The notes: generated by a model not told the origin, from the sequence alone. DNA of 64,000 nucleotides from JAWKMZ01 sp041391965 (GCA_041391965.1 JAWKMZ010000003.1:62001-126000), one strand, 5' to 3'; counted from the first letter of the stretch, positions 51,501-60,998 are shown. Numbers and translations: made by a program.

Positions 51501-52931
51501 GATGTAACTTTAACAGATTCTGAGTATTTCTCAAAAGCTATTTTAAACGGTTATATGAGTCATACTAATTTTTCCGATTGGAAACTTGGCTTGGATATTA
51601 CAACCGATAGACTTTTGGTTTTAAACACCAAAGACTCCGAAGAGTCGTTATATTACGGAACAGCATTTATGAGCGGAAAAGCCAGTATTTATGGACCAAC
51701 TGACGAATTGGTTATTAAAGTAGATGGAAGCACAGCACAAGGAACCGTTTTTAAAATTCCGCTAAATGATGTCGAAAGTTTTGGTGACAACTCATACATC
51801 CATTTTTTGACACCTGAAGAAAAACAAGCACGACTTAAAGGAGAAACCATCACTGAAACTGAAGTTAAAGGACTCAAACTTAAGTTTGATTTGAACGTTG
51901 ATCAAAATGCAGACATAGAAATTGTAATTGACCGAAAATCAGGAAGCACCATTGAAGGTCGTGGCGAAGGAATTTTGCAGTTTGATATTGATACCAACGG
52001 AAAATTTAATATGTATGGCGACTTTACAGTATTTAAAGGAACTTATAATTTTGCCTATGGTGGTTTGATAGAAAAGCAACTTTCAGTAGAACCAGGTGGA
52101 AGTATCCGTTGGGATGGAGATCCACTCAAAGCCCAAATCAATTTAAAAGCCATCTATAAAACAGAGGCAAACCCATCTGTTTTATTAGATAACCCAATTA
52201 ATAGAAGTATTGATGTCAATGTAGAAATTAACCTGACAGGACAGTTAGAACAACCTGATCCAGATTTTAGCTTTACTTTTCCAGGAGTAAGTTCTACCAT
52301 AAAATCAGAGTTAGAATATCGATTAGAAACAAAAGAAAGCAGAGCTAACCAAGCCTTGTTTTTGTTAGCAACGGGTTCATTTGCCAGTGATTTAAGTTTG
52401 GGACAACAAGCCTACGGAACCATTGCTGATAGAGTTAATAATTTGTTTAATAATTTGCTATCAAGTGATGACGACAAGTTAAAACTTGGCTTAAATTATG
52501 AAGCAGGAGAAGAAACCACAGATTATAAAACCGACAGCAGATTAGGGTTGACATTAAGCACAAAAATTAGTGATCGTGTACTATTTAATGGTAAAGTAGG
52601 TGTGCCAATTGGAGGCGTTAATGAAACCGTTATAGCTGGTGATGCAGAAATTGAATTATTATTAAATGATGACGGAACACTTTCGGCTAAATTTTTTAAC
52701 AGAGAAAATAGCATTCGTAATTTTGGTGAAGAAATTGGCTACACACAAGGTGTTGGTTTGTCATATAATGTAGAATTTGATACCTTTAAAGAATTGCTAC
52801 AAATCATCTTTTCTGGAAAAAATAAGAAAACCAAAGAAAACAAGAAGAAACCTAAAGAAGCAAAAAAGGATGAAAATCCACTTCCAGATTATATAAATAT
52901 GAAATCAGAATCTGATAAAAAAGGAAATTAA
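48522..52931 (+). CDS. tamB: Translocation/assembly module TamB-like protein
   Basis: A 1469-residue envelope protein with an N-terminal signal anchor and a very long beta-helical repeat body ending in a TamB/DUF490 domain (about 1000-1420; FDIDTNGKFNMYGDFTVFKGTYNFAYGG). TamB proteins bridge inner and outer membranes and help insert outer-membrane components or move phospholipids. The only ordinary start in frame is TTG 48522. Yet upstream in-frame codons encode a Lys-rich stretch (QKFLKIVSKIAAII) resembling a natural N-terminus but lacking ATG, GTG or TTG; the true start is uncertain. The C-terminus is Lys/Glu-rich (KKTKENKKKPKEAKKDE). Confidence 0.9.
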   Translation: MLLFIILVLVLSIPAVQTYLGKKATKRINDDFGTHIYIGKVGLQFNGDVELKNIYIEDYKKDTLIGIDELNTSILNFKNLVNSKLAFGDIDIEGLTFNIRTYKGADETNLDVFVAKFDEDNPRKHKSDFLLSSSDVSIYGGTFRMIDDNKETPKIIEFSKLNLNATNFLIDGSDVSARINTFAFKDSRGLEVKNMVTNFEYTLDHMSFKDLSLKTPNSILKGEVTFKYKREDLKQFTDKVEVVANFKDSDVLLDELNTFYNEFGVNQHAKLSVHLTGTLNNLQANNLKLNTNGQTKIYGDINFKNLFNTKENNFSMQGNFDNLSSNYFELKALLPNVLGESIPSIFSKLGSFKINGTTYITATTIDANLKINTELGHIDSNLSMQRIDDIDNASYKGNVVFDSFDIGQLLNDPMVKETSFNVDVDGKGFTLKNLKTNVQGQVFSINYNNYNYQDITISGKLGNNVFNGLLVSNDQNFKFKFNGLADMSKDIKTMDFTADVAYANLRALNFIKKDSISVFKGNVTMSMKGKGIDDAFGTLNFKNTTYINQNDEYYFEDFDITSKFDGKKRVIEVNSPDIIEGTVSGIFKFEDIGKLVENSVGSIYTNYVPHKIETNQYLDFNFTIYNKIVEVFYHKLELGANTFVKGRIESDESGFNLTFKSPKIKLFNYFANDIQVKIDNSNPLFNTYVQIDSLNTKYYNVSKFNLINVTVRDTLFIKSEFNGGKANKDNFNLSLFYTIDKNNKSVIGFKKSDITFKDNTWTINEDKNRLNKVAFDRDFKEFDISNLLMSHAEEEIELSGTVRDSTYKDIKLNFKDVDLTKITPTLDSMTFAGTVNGKLDILQQNGIYLPNSKVTIANFKFNEHHLGNLKADVVGNESLTNYKVDLLLQNDNLKSLDAKGTIDVSNANSYIDLDIAFDEFLLNPLNVFGKDVITNIRGYTSGNVKVTGSLKKPNINGDLILNNAGLTIPYLNVDYAFDFDSEVKLQDQKFIFNDVTLTDSEYFSKAILNGYMSHTNFSDWKLGLDITTDRLLVLNTKDSEESLYYGTAFMSGKASIYGPTDELVIKVDGSTAQGTVFKIPLNDVESFGDNSYIHFLTPEEKQARLKGETITETEVKGLKLKFDLNVDQNADIEIVIDRKSGSTIEGRGEGILQFDIDTNGKFNMYGDFTVFKGTYNFAYGGLIEKQLSVEPGGSIRWDGDPLKAQINLKAIYKTEANPSVLLDNPINRSIDVNVEINLTGQLEQPDPDFSFTFPGVSSTIKSELEYRLETKESRANQALFLLATGSFASDLSLGQQAYGTIADRVNNLFNNLLSSDDDKLKLGLNYEAGEETTDYKTDSRLGLTLSTKISDRVLFNGKVGVPIGGVNETVIAGDAEIELLLNDDGTLSAKFFNRENSIRNFGEEIGYTQGVGLSYNVEFDTFKELLQIIFSGKNKKTKENKKKPKEAKKDENPLPDYINMKSESDKKGN

Positions 52932-53067
52932 ACAAACTGTTTTTTATCAATTTAAATCTTTTTTATTAACGAAAACGTTTGAGTTTTTACACACTTGTAA
53001 AATTATCTTAAATACTATACCATTTATAATTTTAGTTTATTAGTTTTACTTACTAATCAAAATTTGA

Positions 53068-54054
53068 ATGGCAAAAAACATAAAAAAAATTGGAGTAATG
53101 ACCTCAGGAGGTGACGCTCCAGGAATGAACGCAGCCATCCGCTCAGTTGTTAGAACTTGTGCTTACCATCAAATAGAATGCGTTGGTATATATCGTGGTT
53201 ATGAAGGGATGATGGAAGGCGATTTTAAAGAAATGAATGCACGAAGTGTTAAAGGCATTATCAATAAAGGAGGAACTGTTTTAAAGTCGGCTCGCTCAAA
53301 AGAATTCAAAACACCAGAAGGTCGAAAAATTGCACATCAAAAATTGATGGAAGCCCAAATTGATGCGTTGGTAGTTATTGGAGGCGATGGGACTTTTAAT
53401 GGTGGTTTAGTGTTTAATAAAGAATATGATTTTCCAGTTATTGGCATTCCAGGGACAATAGATAATGATATTTATGGAACTACAAATACACTTGGCTATG
53501 ATACTGCTTTAAATACTGTTGTAGAGTGTATTGATAAAATTAGAGATACCGCAAGTTCTCACAATCGTTTGTTTTTTGTTGAAGTAATGGGACGTGATGT
53601 TGGCCACATAGCCTTAAACGCTGGTGTCGGAGCAGGAGCCGAAGAAATTCTAATCCCTGAAGAAGACTTAGGTTTAGACCGCCTTTTAGACTCTTTAAGA
53701 CGCAGTAAACAATCTGGTAAGTCATCAAGTATTGTAGTGGTTGCAGAAGGCGATAAAATTGGTAAAAACGTCTTTGAATTAAAAGATTATGTAGAGGCCA
53801 ATATGACTGAATACGAAGTAAGAGTGTCTGTTTTAGGCCATATGCAAAGAGGAGGATCCCCTTCGTGTTTTGACCGAGTTTTAGCTTCAAGAATGGGTGT
53901 AAAAGCGGTTGAAAGTTTATTAGAAGGTAAAACTAACTATATGGTTGGGCTAATCAACGATGAAATGGCATTGACACCTTTAGAACAAGCTGTAAAAGGA
54001 AAATCAAAAATAAATTTAGAATTATTGCGAGTGTCAGATATAATGACAACTTAA
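53068..54054 (+). CDS. pfkA: 6-phosphofructokinase
   Basis: A 328-residue ATP-dependent phosphofructokinase committing fructose-6-phosphate to glycolysis. Key parts are MTSGGDAPGMN (11-21), GGDGTF (105-110) in the ATP site, catalytic D132 in GTIDNDIYGT and MGRDVGHIAL. It lies 55 bases upstream of gap and is the first of a glycolytic run. Confidence 0.96.
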   Translation: MAKNIKKIGVMTSGGDAPGMNAAIRSVVRTCAYHQIECVGIYRGYEGMMEGDFKEMNARSVKGIINKGGTVLKSARSKEFKTPEGRKIAHQKLMEAQIDALVVIGGDGTFNGGLVFNKEYDFPVIGIPGTIDNDIYGTTNTLGYDTALNTVVECIDKIRDTASSHNRLFFVEVMGRDVGHIALNAGVGAGAEEILIPEEDLGLDRLLDSLRRSKQSGKSSSIVVVAEGDKIGKNVFELKDYVEANMTEYEVRVSVLGHMQRGGSPSCFDRVLASRMGVKAVESLLEGKTNYMVGLINDEMALTPLEQAVKGKSKINLELLRVSDIMTT

Positions 54055-54109
54055 TTAAGAGCAATTAATTCAAATAGAAACTATTAATAAAACATAAATA
54101 ATATATAAA

Positions 54110-55111
54110 ATGTCAAATTTAAAATTAGGAATCAACGGATTCGGAAGAATAGGAAGAATAGTATTTAGAGCTACATTAAATAAACCAAATGTAGATGTAG
54201 TAGCCATTAATGATTTATTAGATGTAGATCATTTAGCCTACTTACTAAAATATGACTCTGTGCATGGACGATTTAATGGAACTATTGAAGTTAAAGATGG
54301 TCACTTAGTAGTCAATGGAAAAAAAATTAGAGTTTCCGCAGAACGCGATCCCAAAAATTTAAAATGGAATGAAGTAGATGCTGACGTTGTAGCAGACTGT
54401 ACAGGTATTTTTACAACCATGGAAACCGCTCAATACCATATAGATGCAGGTGCAAAAAAAGTAGTCATTTCAGCGCCAAGTAAAGATGCTCCAATGTTTG
54501 TTATGGGTGTCAATCATTTGTCTGCTAAAGCATCCGATAACATCGTATCAAACGCTTCTTGCACGACCAATTGTTTGTCTCCAATGGCAAAAATTATAGA
54601 CGATAACTTTGGTATAGAAGAAGCATTAATGACAACAGTACATGCAACAACAGCATCGCAATTGACAGTTGATGGTCCTTCAAGAAAGGATTATAGAGGA
54701 GGAAGAAGTGCGTTAATGAATATCATTCCAGCATCAACAGGTGCTGCAAAAGCTGTTGGAAAAGTCATCCCACATTTAAACGGAAAATTAACAGGAATGG
54801 CTTTTAGAGTTCCAACAGCAGACGTGTCTGTGGTAGACTTAACAGTAAGAACCAAAAAAGAAACGTCTTTAGAAGCCATCAAAAACGCATTTAAAGAAGC
54901 CTCAGAAGGAAGTTTAAAAGGCATTGTTGGTTATACCGATGACCTTGTCGTATCTCAAGATTTTGTGAGTGAAACCAGAACCTGTGTTTTTGACGCAGAC
55001 GCTTCAATTGAACTCAACTCACGCTTCTTTAAAGTGGTTGGTTGGTATGATAACGAATTTGCCTACTCTACAAAATTAGTAGAATTAGCACAACATATCC
55101 ATTCACTTTAA
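54110..55111 (+). CDS. gap: Glyceraldehyde-3-phosphate dehydrogenase, type I
   Basis: A 333-residue NAD-dependent enzyme. The cofactor motif is NGFGRIGR (9-16) and the active-site cysteine is C151 (SNASCTTNCLSP), with H178 (TTVHATT) as base. VAINDLLD (31-38) favours NAD over NADP. It follows pfkA. Confidence 0.97.
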   Translation: MSNLKLGINGFGRIGRIVFRATLNKPNVDVVAINDLLDVDHLAYLLKYDSVHGRFNGTIEVKDGHLVVNGKKIRVSAERDPKNLKWNEVDADVVADCTGIFTTMETAQYHIDAGAKKVVISAPSKDAPMFVMGVNHLSAKASDNIVSNASCTTNCLSPMAKIIDDNFGIEEALMTTVHATTASQLTVDGPSRKDYRGGRSALMNIIPASTGAAKAVGKVIPHLNGKLTGMAFRVPTADVSVVDLTVRTKKETSLEAIKNAFKEASEGSLKGIVGYTDDLVVSQDFVSETRTCVFDADASIELNSRFFKVVGWYDNEFAYSTKLVELAQHIHSL

Positions 55112-55173
55112 TCCTAAATATTTTTCTATATTAACATAAAAGATATATTTTCGGATTTTTTGCATCTAAATTT

Positions 55174-56034
55174 ATGATATTAATTGTTGATAGTGGTTCT
55201 ACCAAAGCAGATTGGATTTCTGTAGATACGAATGGGAAGCAACTTTTTGAAAAAATTAGGACTAAAGGTCTAAATCCTGCCATCTTAAAAGAGAAAAAGC
55301 TCAAAAAAACAATTAGAAAAAGTGATGTATTGATGACGCATAGGCACGATGTGTCACATGTCTTTTTTTATGGAGCAGGTTGCGGAACAGAAAACCCTCG
55401 ATTGTTGCTAAAAGGTATTTTGGAAGATATTTTTAATAACGCCGAAGTTGAAGTCCACGAAGATACCATGGCAGCTGTTAGAGCAACACTCAACCATGAT
55501 AATGAAGCTGCTGTTGTTTGTATTTTAGGAACAGGGTCTAATTGTAGTTATTTTGATGGAGCGTTATTACACCAACGTGTAAAATCTTTGGGCTATACAC
55601 TTATGGATGATGCCTCTGGAAATTATTATGGCAAACAATTAATTAGAGACTACTATTTTAATCACATGCCAGAATCTATTAAAGTAGCATTTGCAGATAA
55701 ATATAATTTAGATGCCGACTATATAAAATACAACTTATACAAACAACCTAACCCAAATGCTTATTTAGCAAGTTTTGCTGAATTTATGTTTTTAAATAAC
55801 GATTCAGAATATATCCAAAATTTAATTAAAGAAGGTGTCAAACGCTTTGCAAAAAATATGATTCTTCAATTTAAAACTGAAATTGAACAAGTACCAGTCC
55901 ATTTTGCAGGTTCTATCGCATTTTTTGCACAAAACGAAATTAAAGCAGTAGCTAAAGAACTGAACTTTGAAGTTGGTAATATTGTTAGACGACCTATTGA
56001 AGGATTAGTAACCTATCATACTAAATATCTATAA
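55174..56034 (+). CDS. BadF/BadG-type sugar kinase (N-acetylglucosamine-kinase-like)
   Basis: A 286-residue ASKHA-fold ATPase: LIVDSGSTKADW (phosphate 1), EDTMAAVRA and LGTGSNCSYFDG (phosphate 2). The layout matches N-acetylglucosamine kinase-like BadF/BadG/BcrA/BcrD members, so amino-sugar phosphorylation is likely but not proven. Its stop overlaps the mgsA ATG (TAATG at 56032-56036), so the two are translationally coupled. Confidence 0.85.
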   Translation: MILIVDSGSTKADWISVDTNGKQLFEKIRTKGLNPAILKEKKLKKTIRKSDVLMTHRHDVSHVFFYGAGCGTENPRLLLKGILEDIFNNAEVEVHEDTMAAVRATLNHDNEAAVVCILGTGSNCSYFDGALLHQRVKSLGYTLMDDASGNYYGKQLIRDYYFNHMPESIKVAFADKYNLDADYIKYNLYKQPNPNAYLASFAEFMFLNNDSEYIQNLIKEGVKRFAKNMILQFKTEIEQVPVHFAGSIAFFAQNEIKAVAKELNFEVGNIVRRPIEGLVTYHTKYL

Positions 56035-56396
56035 TGGAAATAGCAATCATAGCACATGATGGGAAAAAACCTGAAATGGTTCAATTTATTAATGAACATA
56101 AAGCCATTTTTCATCAAAAACAAATAACCTTAGTTTCTACTGGTACTACAGGCGAAAAAGTATTAAAAGCAGGATTTGAAGTTACCTGCTTGCTCTCTGG
56201 ACCACTTGGAGGTGATGCGCAAATTGCAGCACGTGTAGCAGAAGGAAAGTGCCACATGGTTTTATTTTTTAGAGATCCATTAGAAAAACATCCGCATGAA
56301 CCTGATGTTTTAATGTTAATGCGTTTATGTGACGTTCATAATGTACCATTAGCAACCAATCCTGCAACTGCTGAGTTATTGTTGCGAGGATTGTAA
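56034..56396 (+). CDS. mgsA: Methylglyoxal synthase
   Basis: A 120-residue enzyme converting dihydroxyacetone phosphate to methylglyoxal and phosphate, a bypass of lower glycolysis. Conserved catalytic residues are visible: H8-D9, D61 (LGGDAQI), D81 (FRDPLE), H88 and D91 (HPHEPD). It is shorter than E. coli MgsA (152), lacking the N-terminal extension. Coupled to the sugar-kinase gene. Confidence 0.95.
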   Translation: MEIAIIAHDGKKPEMVQFINEHKAIFHQKQITLVSTGTTGEKVLKAGFEVTCLLSGPLGGDAQIAARVAEGKCHMVLFFRDPLEKHPHEPDVLMLMRLCDVHNVPLATNPATAELLLRGL

Positions 56397-56446
56397 AAAT
56401 TAAAAATATTCTTTTAATTAATTTGAATCCTTACATAAAACCATAA

Positions 56447-56551
56447 TTTGGTTTAATAGAATTACACACTAATATTAGTGAACAAATTCCAGAAATGATT
56501 GCCGTTGGAGTTTTAGGAAAGAGGACAGACAGCTTGCAAACCTTACATTAA
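56447..56551 (+). pseudogene. Possible degenerate coding remnant
   Basis: Between mgsA and the ridA stop lies a short open frame reading FGLIELHTNISEQIPEMIA then VGVLGKRTDSLQTLH before TAA. It looks protein-like but has no start codon at its head, and stops interrupt it upstream. It may be a decayed gene or chance; I cannot name a source. Confidence 0.2.
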
Positions 56552-56615
56552 AGGGTGTTGATAGTGGCAATTAGATAAATTGTTAGAAACAAAAAAAAAG
56601 ATTGATAACGTATAA

Positions 56616-56996
56616 TTATTTTACAGCAATGAGGCTTATTTCAACGTTTACATCTTTTGGCAAACGAGCAACTTGAACGGTTTCTCGAGCAGGTGCTGTA
56701 TCATTATTAAAATAGCTTCCATAAACCTCATTAATTTGTGCAAAATTATCCATATTGCTAATAAAAATGGACACTTTTATCACGTTTTCAAAAACCATAT
56801 TGGCAGCTTCTAAAACAGCTTTTAGGTTTTCCATAACTTGCTTGGTTTCTGTTTTAATATCATCTAAAACCAATGTCATCGTTTCTGGGTTTAATGCAAT
56901 TTGACCTGAAGTATATAACATATTTCCTGATAAAACAGCTTGACTATAAGGTCCAATAGGTGCAGGAGCATTTGATGTATTAATAATGGTTTTCAT
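56616..56996 (-). CDS. ridA: RidA family reactive-intermediate deaminase
   Basis: A 126-residue protein starting at ATG 56996 (MKTIINTSNAPAPIGPYSQA); the longer ORF start would add 32 non-homologous residues. It has the RidA signature near the C-terminus (VQVARLPKDVNVEISLIA). RidA hydrolyses reactive enamine/imine intermediates such as 2-aminoacrylate from serine/threonine metabolism. It sits 11 bases after lptD and is probably co-transcribed. Confidence 0.92.
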   Translation of the reverse strand: MKTIINTSNAPAPIGPYSQAVLSGNMLYTSGQIALNPETMTLVLDDIKTETKQVMENLKAVLEAANMVFENVIKVSIFISNMDNFAQINEVYGSYFNNDTAPARETVQVARLPKDVNVEISLIAVK

Positions 56997-57007
56997 AATT
57001 ATGAGTA

Positions 57008-59713
57008 TTATAATTGCTGATCGGGTTGTTTTTGTTTGTCGTATTTGATGTCTTTTAATAAGCTCGATTTGATGCCAATAAAGAAATTCCAAGAACTTCT
57101 GGTACTAAACGGAATCCAACTAAAGTTAAGTCGCCAACTTAACAAATCACGCTCAAACCTAAATTGTGTATAAGTAAAACCTTTGTTTTTAAAATCATAA
57201 CCTGAAGAAGCGCCTACTGTCCACCTTGGCGATAAATCGATATCGCCAGAAAACATCAAAGAATTGGATGATATTTCATTTTCTCTTGCATTATTGGTAT
57301 AGTTAATAGCATAGGCTAAACGCAAACTCCAATCAATTTTGTAATTGTACAATTCGGTTGGTTTTTTGTCTTTATCATCTTTATCATTGTCAGATAAACG
57401 TTTGTCGGCAAAATCTTCTGGCTTTCCAAACAGGTCATCAGCACGTCCACCACTACGTAACGATTCTTTTTCTGCAGCGCTATCTGGAGCACTTTTACCA
57501 GAAAATGTTTTGCTTGTCAAGGTATAACCCATATTAATGTTGGCCGAAGTTAAACGGAATAAACTACCACCATTATCAATATTGAATTTGTCTATTTTGC
57601 GGTTGTTGTTGTCTAAAGCATAAGGGTCTAATGTAGCTCCAAAATTAATGCTCATTTTGCTGTCAAACAATTGCGTACCTCCTGAGACTTTGAGTGGGCT
57701 CCATTGCAAAGAATCGCCTGCAAAATTATACGAAGTAGAAAAATTTAGATTGTTTAAAAGCACTACTTTTTTTGGTTCGGTTTTGGTTGAGTCTTTGTCA
57801 CGTACTTTGGCTTCAAAATTGTTACCAAGTGAAAACCCCATAGAACTCGAAAAGTTTTTGTTTGGAGCACCATAAATAGATTGTTCAAATCGGCTGTATT
57901 CTTGACGTGTCAAGTCGCCATCAGCAGTAATTATATCAAAACTGTCGTAATAATTGTCAAAAGCTGGATTGATATTGTAGCTAATTGAAGGACGCATCAC
58001 ATGTCGAATGGCTTGTATTTTTGGGTCTTTTCCTTCTTTTTTAAAGTTAAACAACCCGTAGATAGTGGTTCCAATACTTGTGCTAAAATTATAAGTTCTA
58101 AAAGCATCAAACCCTTTAATATTTTGTATTACAATTTCTTGATTGATATTGTCATATGATTTTTTAATGGTATTAAACGTCCAGCTTTCTTCAAAATTAG
58201 TACTAGCACTCATACTAAAATATTTAAAGACTTTAAAGTTGGTTGTGAGTGGAATGCTATGCTGAAATCCCATTTTAGCATCATCAAACATTTCCTTTTT
58301 AAAGAATAAGGAATCGGTTGTATGAATTCTGTTTTCTGCTCTTACATTGTATTGAAAGTTGATGTTTTGCAGAGCTCCTTTTTTTGTGCCTTCTTTTGGT
58401 GCAAAAGGGTAGACACGACTTACACTGGCTTGAAAGGTTGGCAAAGTCATATCAATATTTTGTGTACGTGTATTTTGCGAGTGGGTTGCAGTAACACTCA
58501 TATTTACTTGTGGTTCGCCTTGAAATGTTTTTGAGTATGATACAGAAGACGATAAGGTGTTATTCAAAAAATTTGAAGCATTCAACTGATTGACCGATTG
58601 TTGATAGTATTTGCTACTTCCTAAATTGACAGAAGCCGAAAACCGAGAACTCGGATTAGATTTAGCATCTTGGTTATGCGACCATCTAATGTTGTAAATA
58701 GACGATTTAGTATAATCAGGAAAACCACGTTCACTGGTAATCAAGTTTTCAAACCTAAAACTGAGGTTGCCTCTAAATTTATAGCGTAACGCGTAGTTGC
58801 TTTCTACGCGCAATCCATAACTGCCATTGGTGTAATAATCGCCTAAAACAGCCAAATCAGCATAATCACTTATGGCAAAATAATAACCACCATTTTGCAA
58901 AAAGTAACCTCTGCTATTTTGCTCACCAAACGATGGAAATATGACACCAGACGTTTGTTTTTGGGTTAATGGAAAATAGGCAAAAGGCAAACCAATTGGT
59001 GTTGGCACATTATAAATAAACATATTAGTTAAGCCTGTAACCACTTTTTTGCCAGGAACAATTTTAGCTTTACGCATTAAAAAGTAATATTCAGGATCGT
59101 CTCTATCTTCAGACGTGGTAAATTTTCCTCTATTAATAAAGTAAACCGAATCATTTTCTTTTTTGGTAATATCGGCAATAATATAACCACCACTTTGTTC
59201 TGTTCTGGAATTATAAATAATCGATTTTTTGGTTTCAGTATTGAAAATGATAGAATCAGGTTCTACCACATTACTTCCTTGTTTAAAAACTGGCGACTGT
59301 GTATAAACACCTGCAGAATCTTTTAGTCGTCCAGCATACACTAAGTTTTTACTATAATCAATGACGATAATACCAGACTTAATATTCATATCTTGGTAAG
59401 TCACTTCTGCTTCGTTATATAAATATATTTTTTGCAAACGTTGGTTCATAAGCCCGTATTCTTTTGCTGTATAAGTCACTTTATCAGTTAAAAACTCCTT
59501 CTTTTTCGGAATAGAATCGGAAGCAATAGAGTCACCTTCTTTAATATTGACAGGTTTAGGTAGTATAGAATCAACTACAACAGTAAGCGTATCACTCTGT
59601 GGTTTTGCAGGAATAGTTGGCTTCGGTTTAGAAACTTCTTGTGCAAAGCTAAAAGTGTTAATAAACACTGTAAAACTTAGAAAAAAAAGTATGTGGAAGC
59701 TTTTTGTATGCAA
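57008..59713 (-). CDS. lptD: LPS-assembly outer-membrane protein LptD-like
   Basis: A 901-residue outer-membrane translocon that inserts lipopolysaccharide. I use TTG 59713 because it gives a clean signal peptide (MHTKSFHILFFLSFTVF...) and lies downstream of a TAATTTTG element at 59762-59769. A TTG at 59764 would overlap that element. An OstA-like N-domain (about 60-220) is followed by a long barrel (PIGLPFAYFPLTQKQTSGV...). The family match is weaker than E. coli LptD, as is usual in Bacteroidota. Its partner LptE is not seen here. Confidence 0.83.
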   Translation of the reverse strand: MHTKSFHILFFLSFTVFINTFSFAQEVSKPKPTIPAKPQSDTLTVVVDSILPKPVNIKEGDSIASDSIPKKKEFLTDKVTYTAKEYGLMNQRLQKIYLYNEAEVTYQDMNIKSGIIVIDYSKNLVYAGRLKDSAGVYTQSPVFKQGSNVVEPDSIIFNTETKKSIIYNSRTEQSGGYIIADITKKENDSVYFINRGKFTTSEDRDDPEYYFLMRKAKIVPGKKVVTGLTNMFIYNVPTPIGLPFAYFPLTQKQTSGVIFPSFGEQNSRGYFLQNGGYYFAISDYADLAVLGDYYTNGSYGLRVESNYALRYKFRGNLSFRFENLITSERGFPDYTKSSIYNIRWSHNQDAKSNPSSRFSASVNLGSSKYYQQSVNQLNASNFLNNTLSSSVSYSKTFQGEPQVNMSVTATHSQNTRTQNIDMTLPTFQASVSRVYPFAPKEGTKKGALQNINFQYNVRAENRIHTTDSLFFKKEMFDDAKMGFQHSIPLTTNFKVFKYFSMSASTNFEESWTFNTIKKSYDNINQEIVIQNIKGFDAFRTYNFSTSIGTTIYGLFNFKKEGKDPKIQAIRHVMRPSISYNINPAFDNYYDSFDIITADGDLTRQEYSRFEQSIYGAPNKNFSSSMGFSLGNNFEAKVRDKDSTKTEPKKVVLLNNLNFSTSYNFAGDSLQWSPLKVSGGTQLFDSKMSINFGATLDPYALDNNNRKIDKFNIDNGGSLFRLTSANINMGYTLTSKTFSGKSAPDSAAEKESLRSGGRADDLFGKPEDFADKRLSDNDKDDKDKKPTELYNYKIDWSLRLAYAINYTNNARENEISSNSLMFSGDIDLSPRWTVGASSGYDFKNKGFTYTQFRFERDLLSWRLNFSWIPFSTRSSWNFFIGIKSSLLKDIKYDKQKQPDQQL

Positions 59714-59761
59714 TGCTTTTAAATGTATTTTTGTAAAAGTATGGCTCGGTTTTTGAAAAGC

Positions 59762-59769
59762 CAAAATTA
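59762..59769 (-). promoter_or_regulatory. -7 promoter element for lptD
   Basis: Minus strand reads TAATTTTG, an exact TAnnTTTG match, ending 48 bases before the preferred TTG start at 59713 and overlapping the alternative TTG at 59764. Confidence 0.45.
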
Positions 59770-59852
59770 CATATATTTTTTTGTGATTAATTTATTATTC
59801 AATTAAAATTTAAAAATAAAATAAACCGAGTTTTTTATCCGTTTAAACCCTT

Positions 59853-60998
59853 ATGAGAACGCACTTACAATCTATATTCGTATTAATACCATTAATATTT
59901 ACATGTTTTTTAACATCTGCTGGTACACCTCAAAAAAATAAAGACCAATTTGTGGTGGTGCTTGACGCAGGTCATGGTGGTCATGATCCAGGAAATTTAG
60001 GAAATGGCTTTAAAGAAAAAGACATTGCTTTAAAAATTGTTTTAGATATTGGCAAAGCATTAGAACGACATCCAAACATCAAAGTTATTTACACCCGAAA
60101 AACGGATGTATTTGTCACCTTGAGAGGACGAGCTGCTATAGCCAATAAAGCTGATGCCGATTTATTTGTCTCCATACATTGCAATTCGCACAATTCTGAT
60201 GCACATGGTACTGAAACGTTTGTTTTAGGAGTTGCTAATACCCAACGCAATTTTGAAATTGCCAAAAAAGAAAATGAAGTTATTTTCTTAGAATCGGATT
60301 ACAAACAGCATTATGAAGGATTTGACCCAAATTCACCAGAATCAACCATTGGTTTAATGATTCTTCAAGAAGAATATACTGATAACAGTATTAAATTAGC
60401 ACGACTTATTGAAGATAATTTTGCAGAATCTCAAAAACGAAACAGTAGAGGTGTAAAACAAGCAAGTTTGTGGGTTATGCACAATACATATATGCCAAGT
60501 GTATTGGTTGAAGTTGGTTTTTTGACCTATTTACCAGAAGGGAAATTTTTAAATTCTCCAAAAGGACAACATGAAATGGCAAATTCCATCTACAGTTCTA
60601 TTATAAGTTATAAACGAAAATTAGATCAAAATGTAGGTGAAATGGTTTATGATAAAAAAGACACCATCCCAAAAGATAAAGAAGGTATTGAAGATGTTGC
60701 TGCCGTAACTGATACGTCTAAACGTGTTTATGACAACACAGTTTTTAAAGTACAATTAGCGGCAAGCACCAATAAGTTAGAGCCAAAGCCTTATAATTTT
60801 AAAGGACTTAAAGACGTGTCAAGAGAGCAAGAAGGTAAATTCTACAAGTATTTTTATGGTGCTACGTCCGATTATAATAAAATCAAAGAACTTCAAGAAG
60901 AAGCCAAACAAAAAGGCTTTAGCTCCTGTTTTATTGTGGCTTACAAAAACGGAAAACGTACTGACTTAGACGAGGTCCTAAAAAGTCCTGCTAATTAA
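59853..60998 (+). CDS. N-acetylmuramoyl-L-alanine amidase with SPOR domain
   Basis: A 381-residue AmiC-like amidase cutting the bond between muramic acid and the stem peptide at division septa. Signal peptide 1-24; zinc ligands H41 (DAGHGGHDPG), E55 (FKEKDI) and H109 (VSIHCNSH); catalytic Glu in VLVEVGFLT. A SPOR domain (about 300-375) should bind septal peptidoglycan. It is divergent from lptD and precedes an MCE gene by 54 bases. Confidence 0.93.
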   Translation: MRTHLQSIFVLIPLIFTCFLTSAGTPQKNKDQFVVVLDAGHGGHDPGNLGNGFKEKDIALKIVLDIGKALERHPNIKVIYTRKTDVFVTLRGRAAIANKADADLFVSIHCNSHNSDAHGTETFVLGVANTQRNFEIAKKENEVIFLESDYKQHYEGFDPNSPESTIGLMILQEEYTDNSIKLARLIEDNFAESQKRNSRGVKQASLWVMHNTYMPSVLVEVGFLTYLPEGKFLNSPKGQHEMANSIYSSIISYKRKLDQNVGEMVYDKKDTIPKDKEGIEDVAAVTDTSKRVYDNTVFKVQLAASTNKLEPKPYNFKGLKDVSREQEGKFYKYFYGATSDYNKIKELQEEAKQKGFSSCFIVAYKNGKRTDLDEVLKSPAN

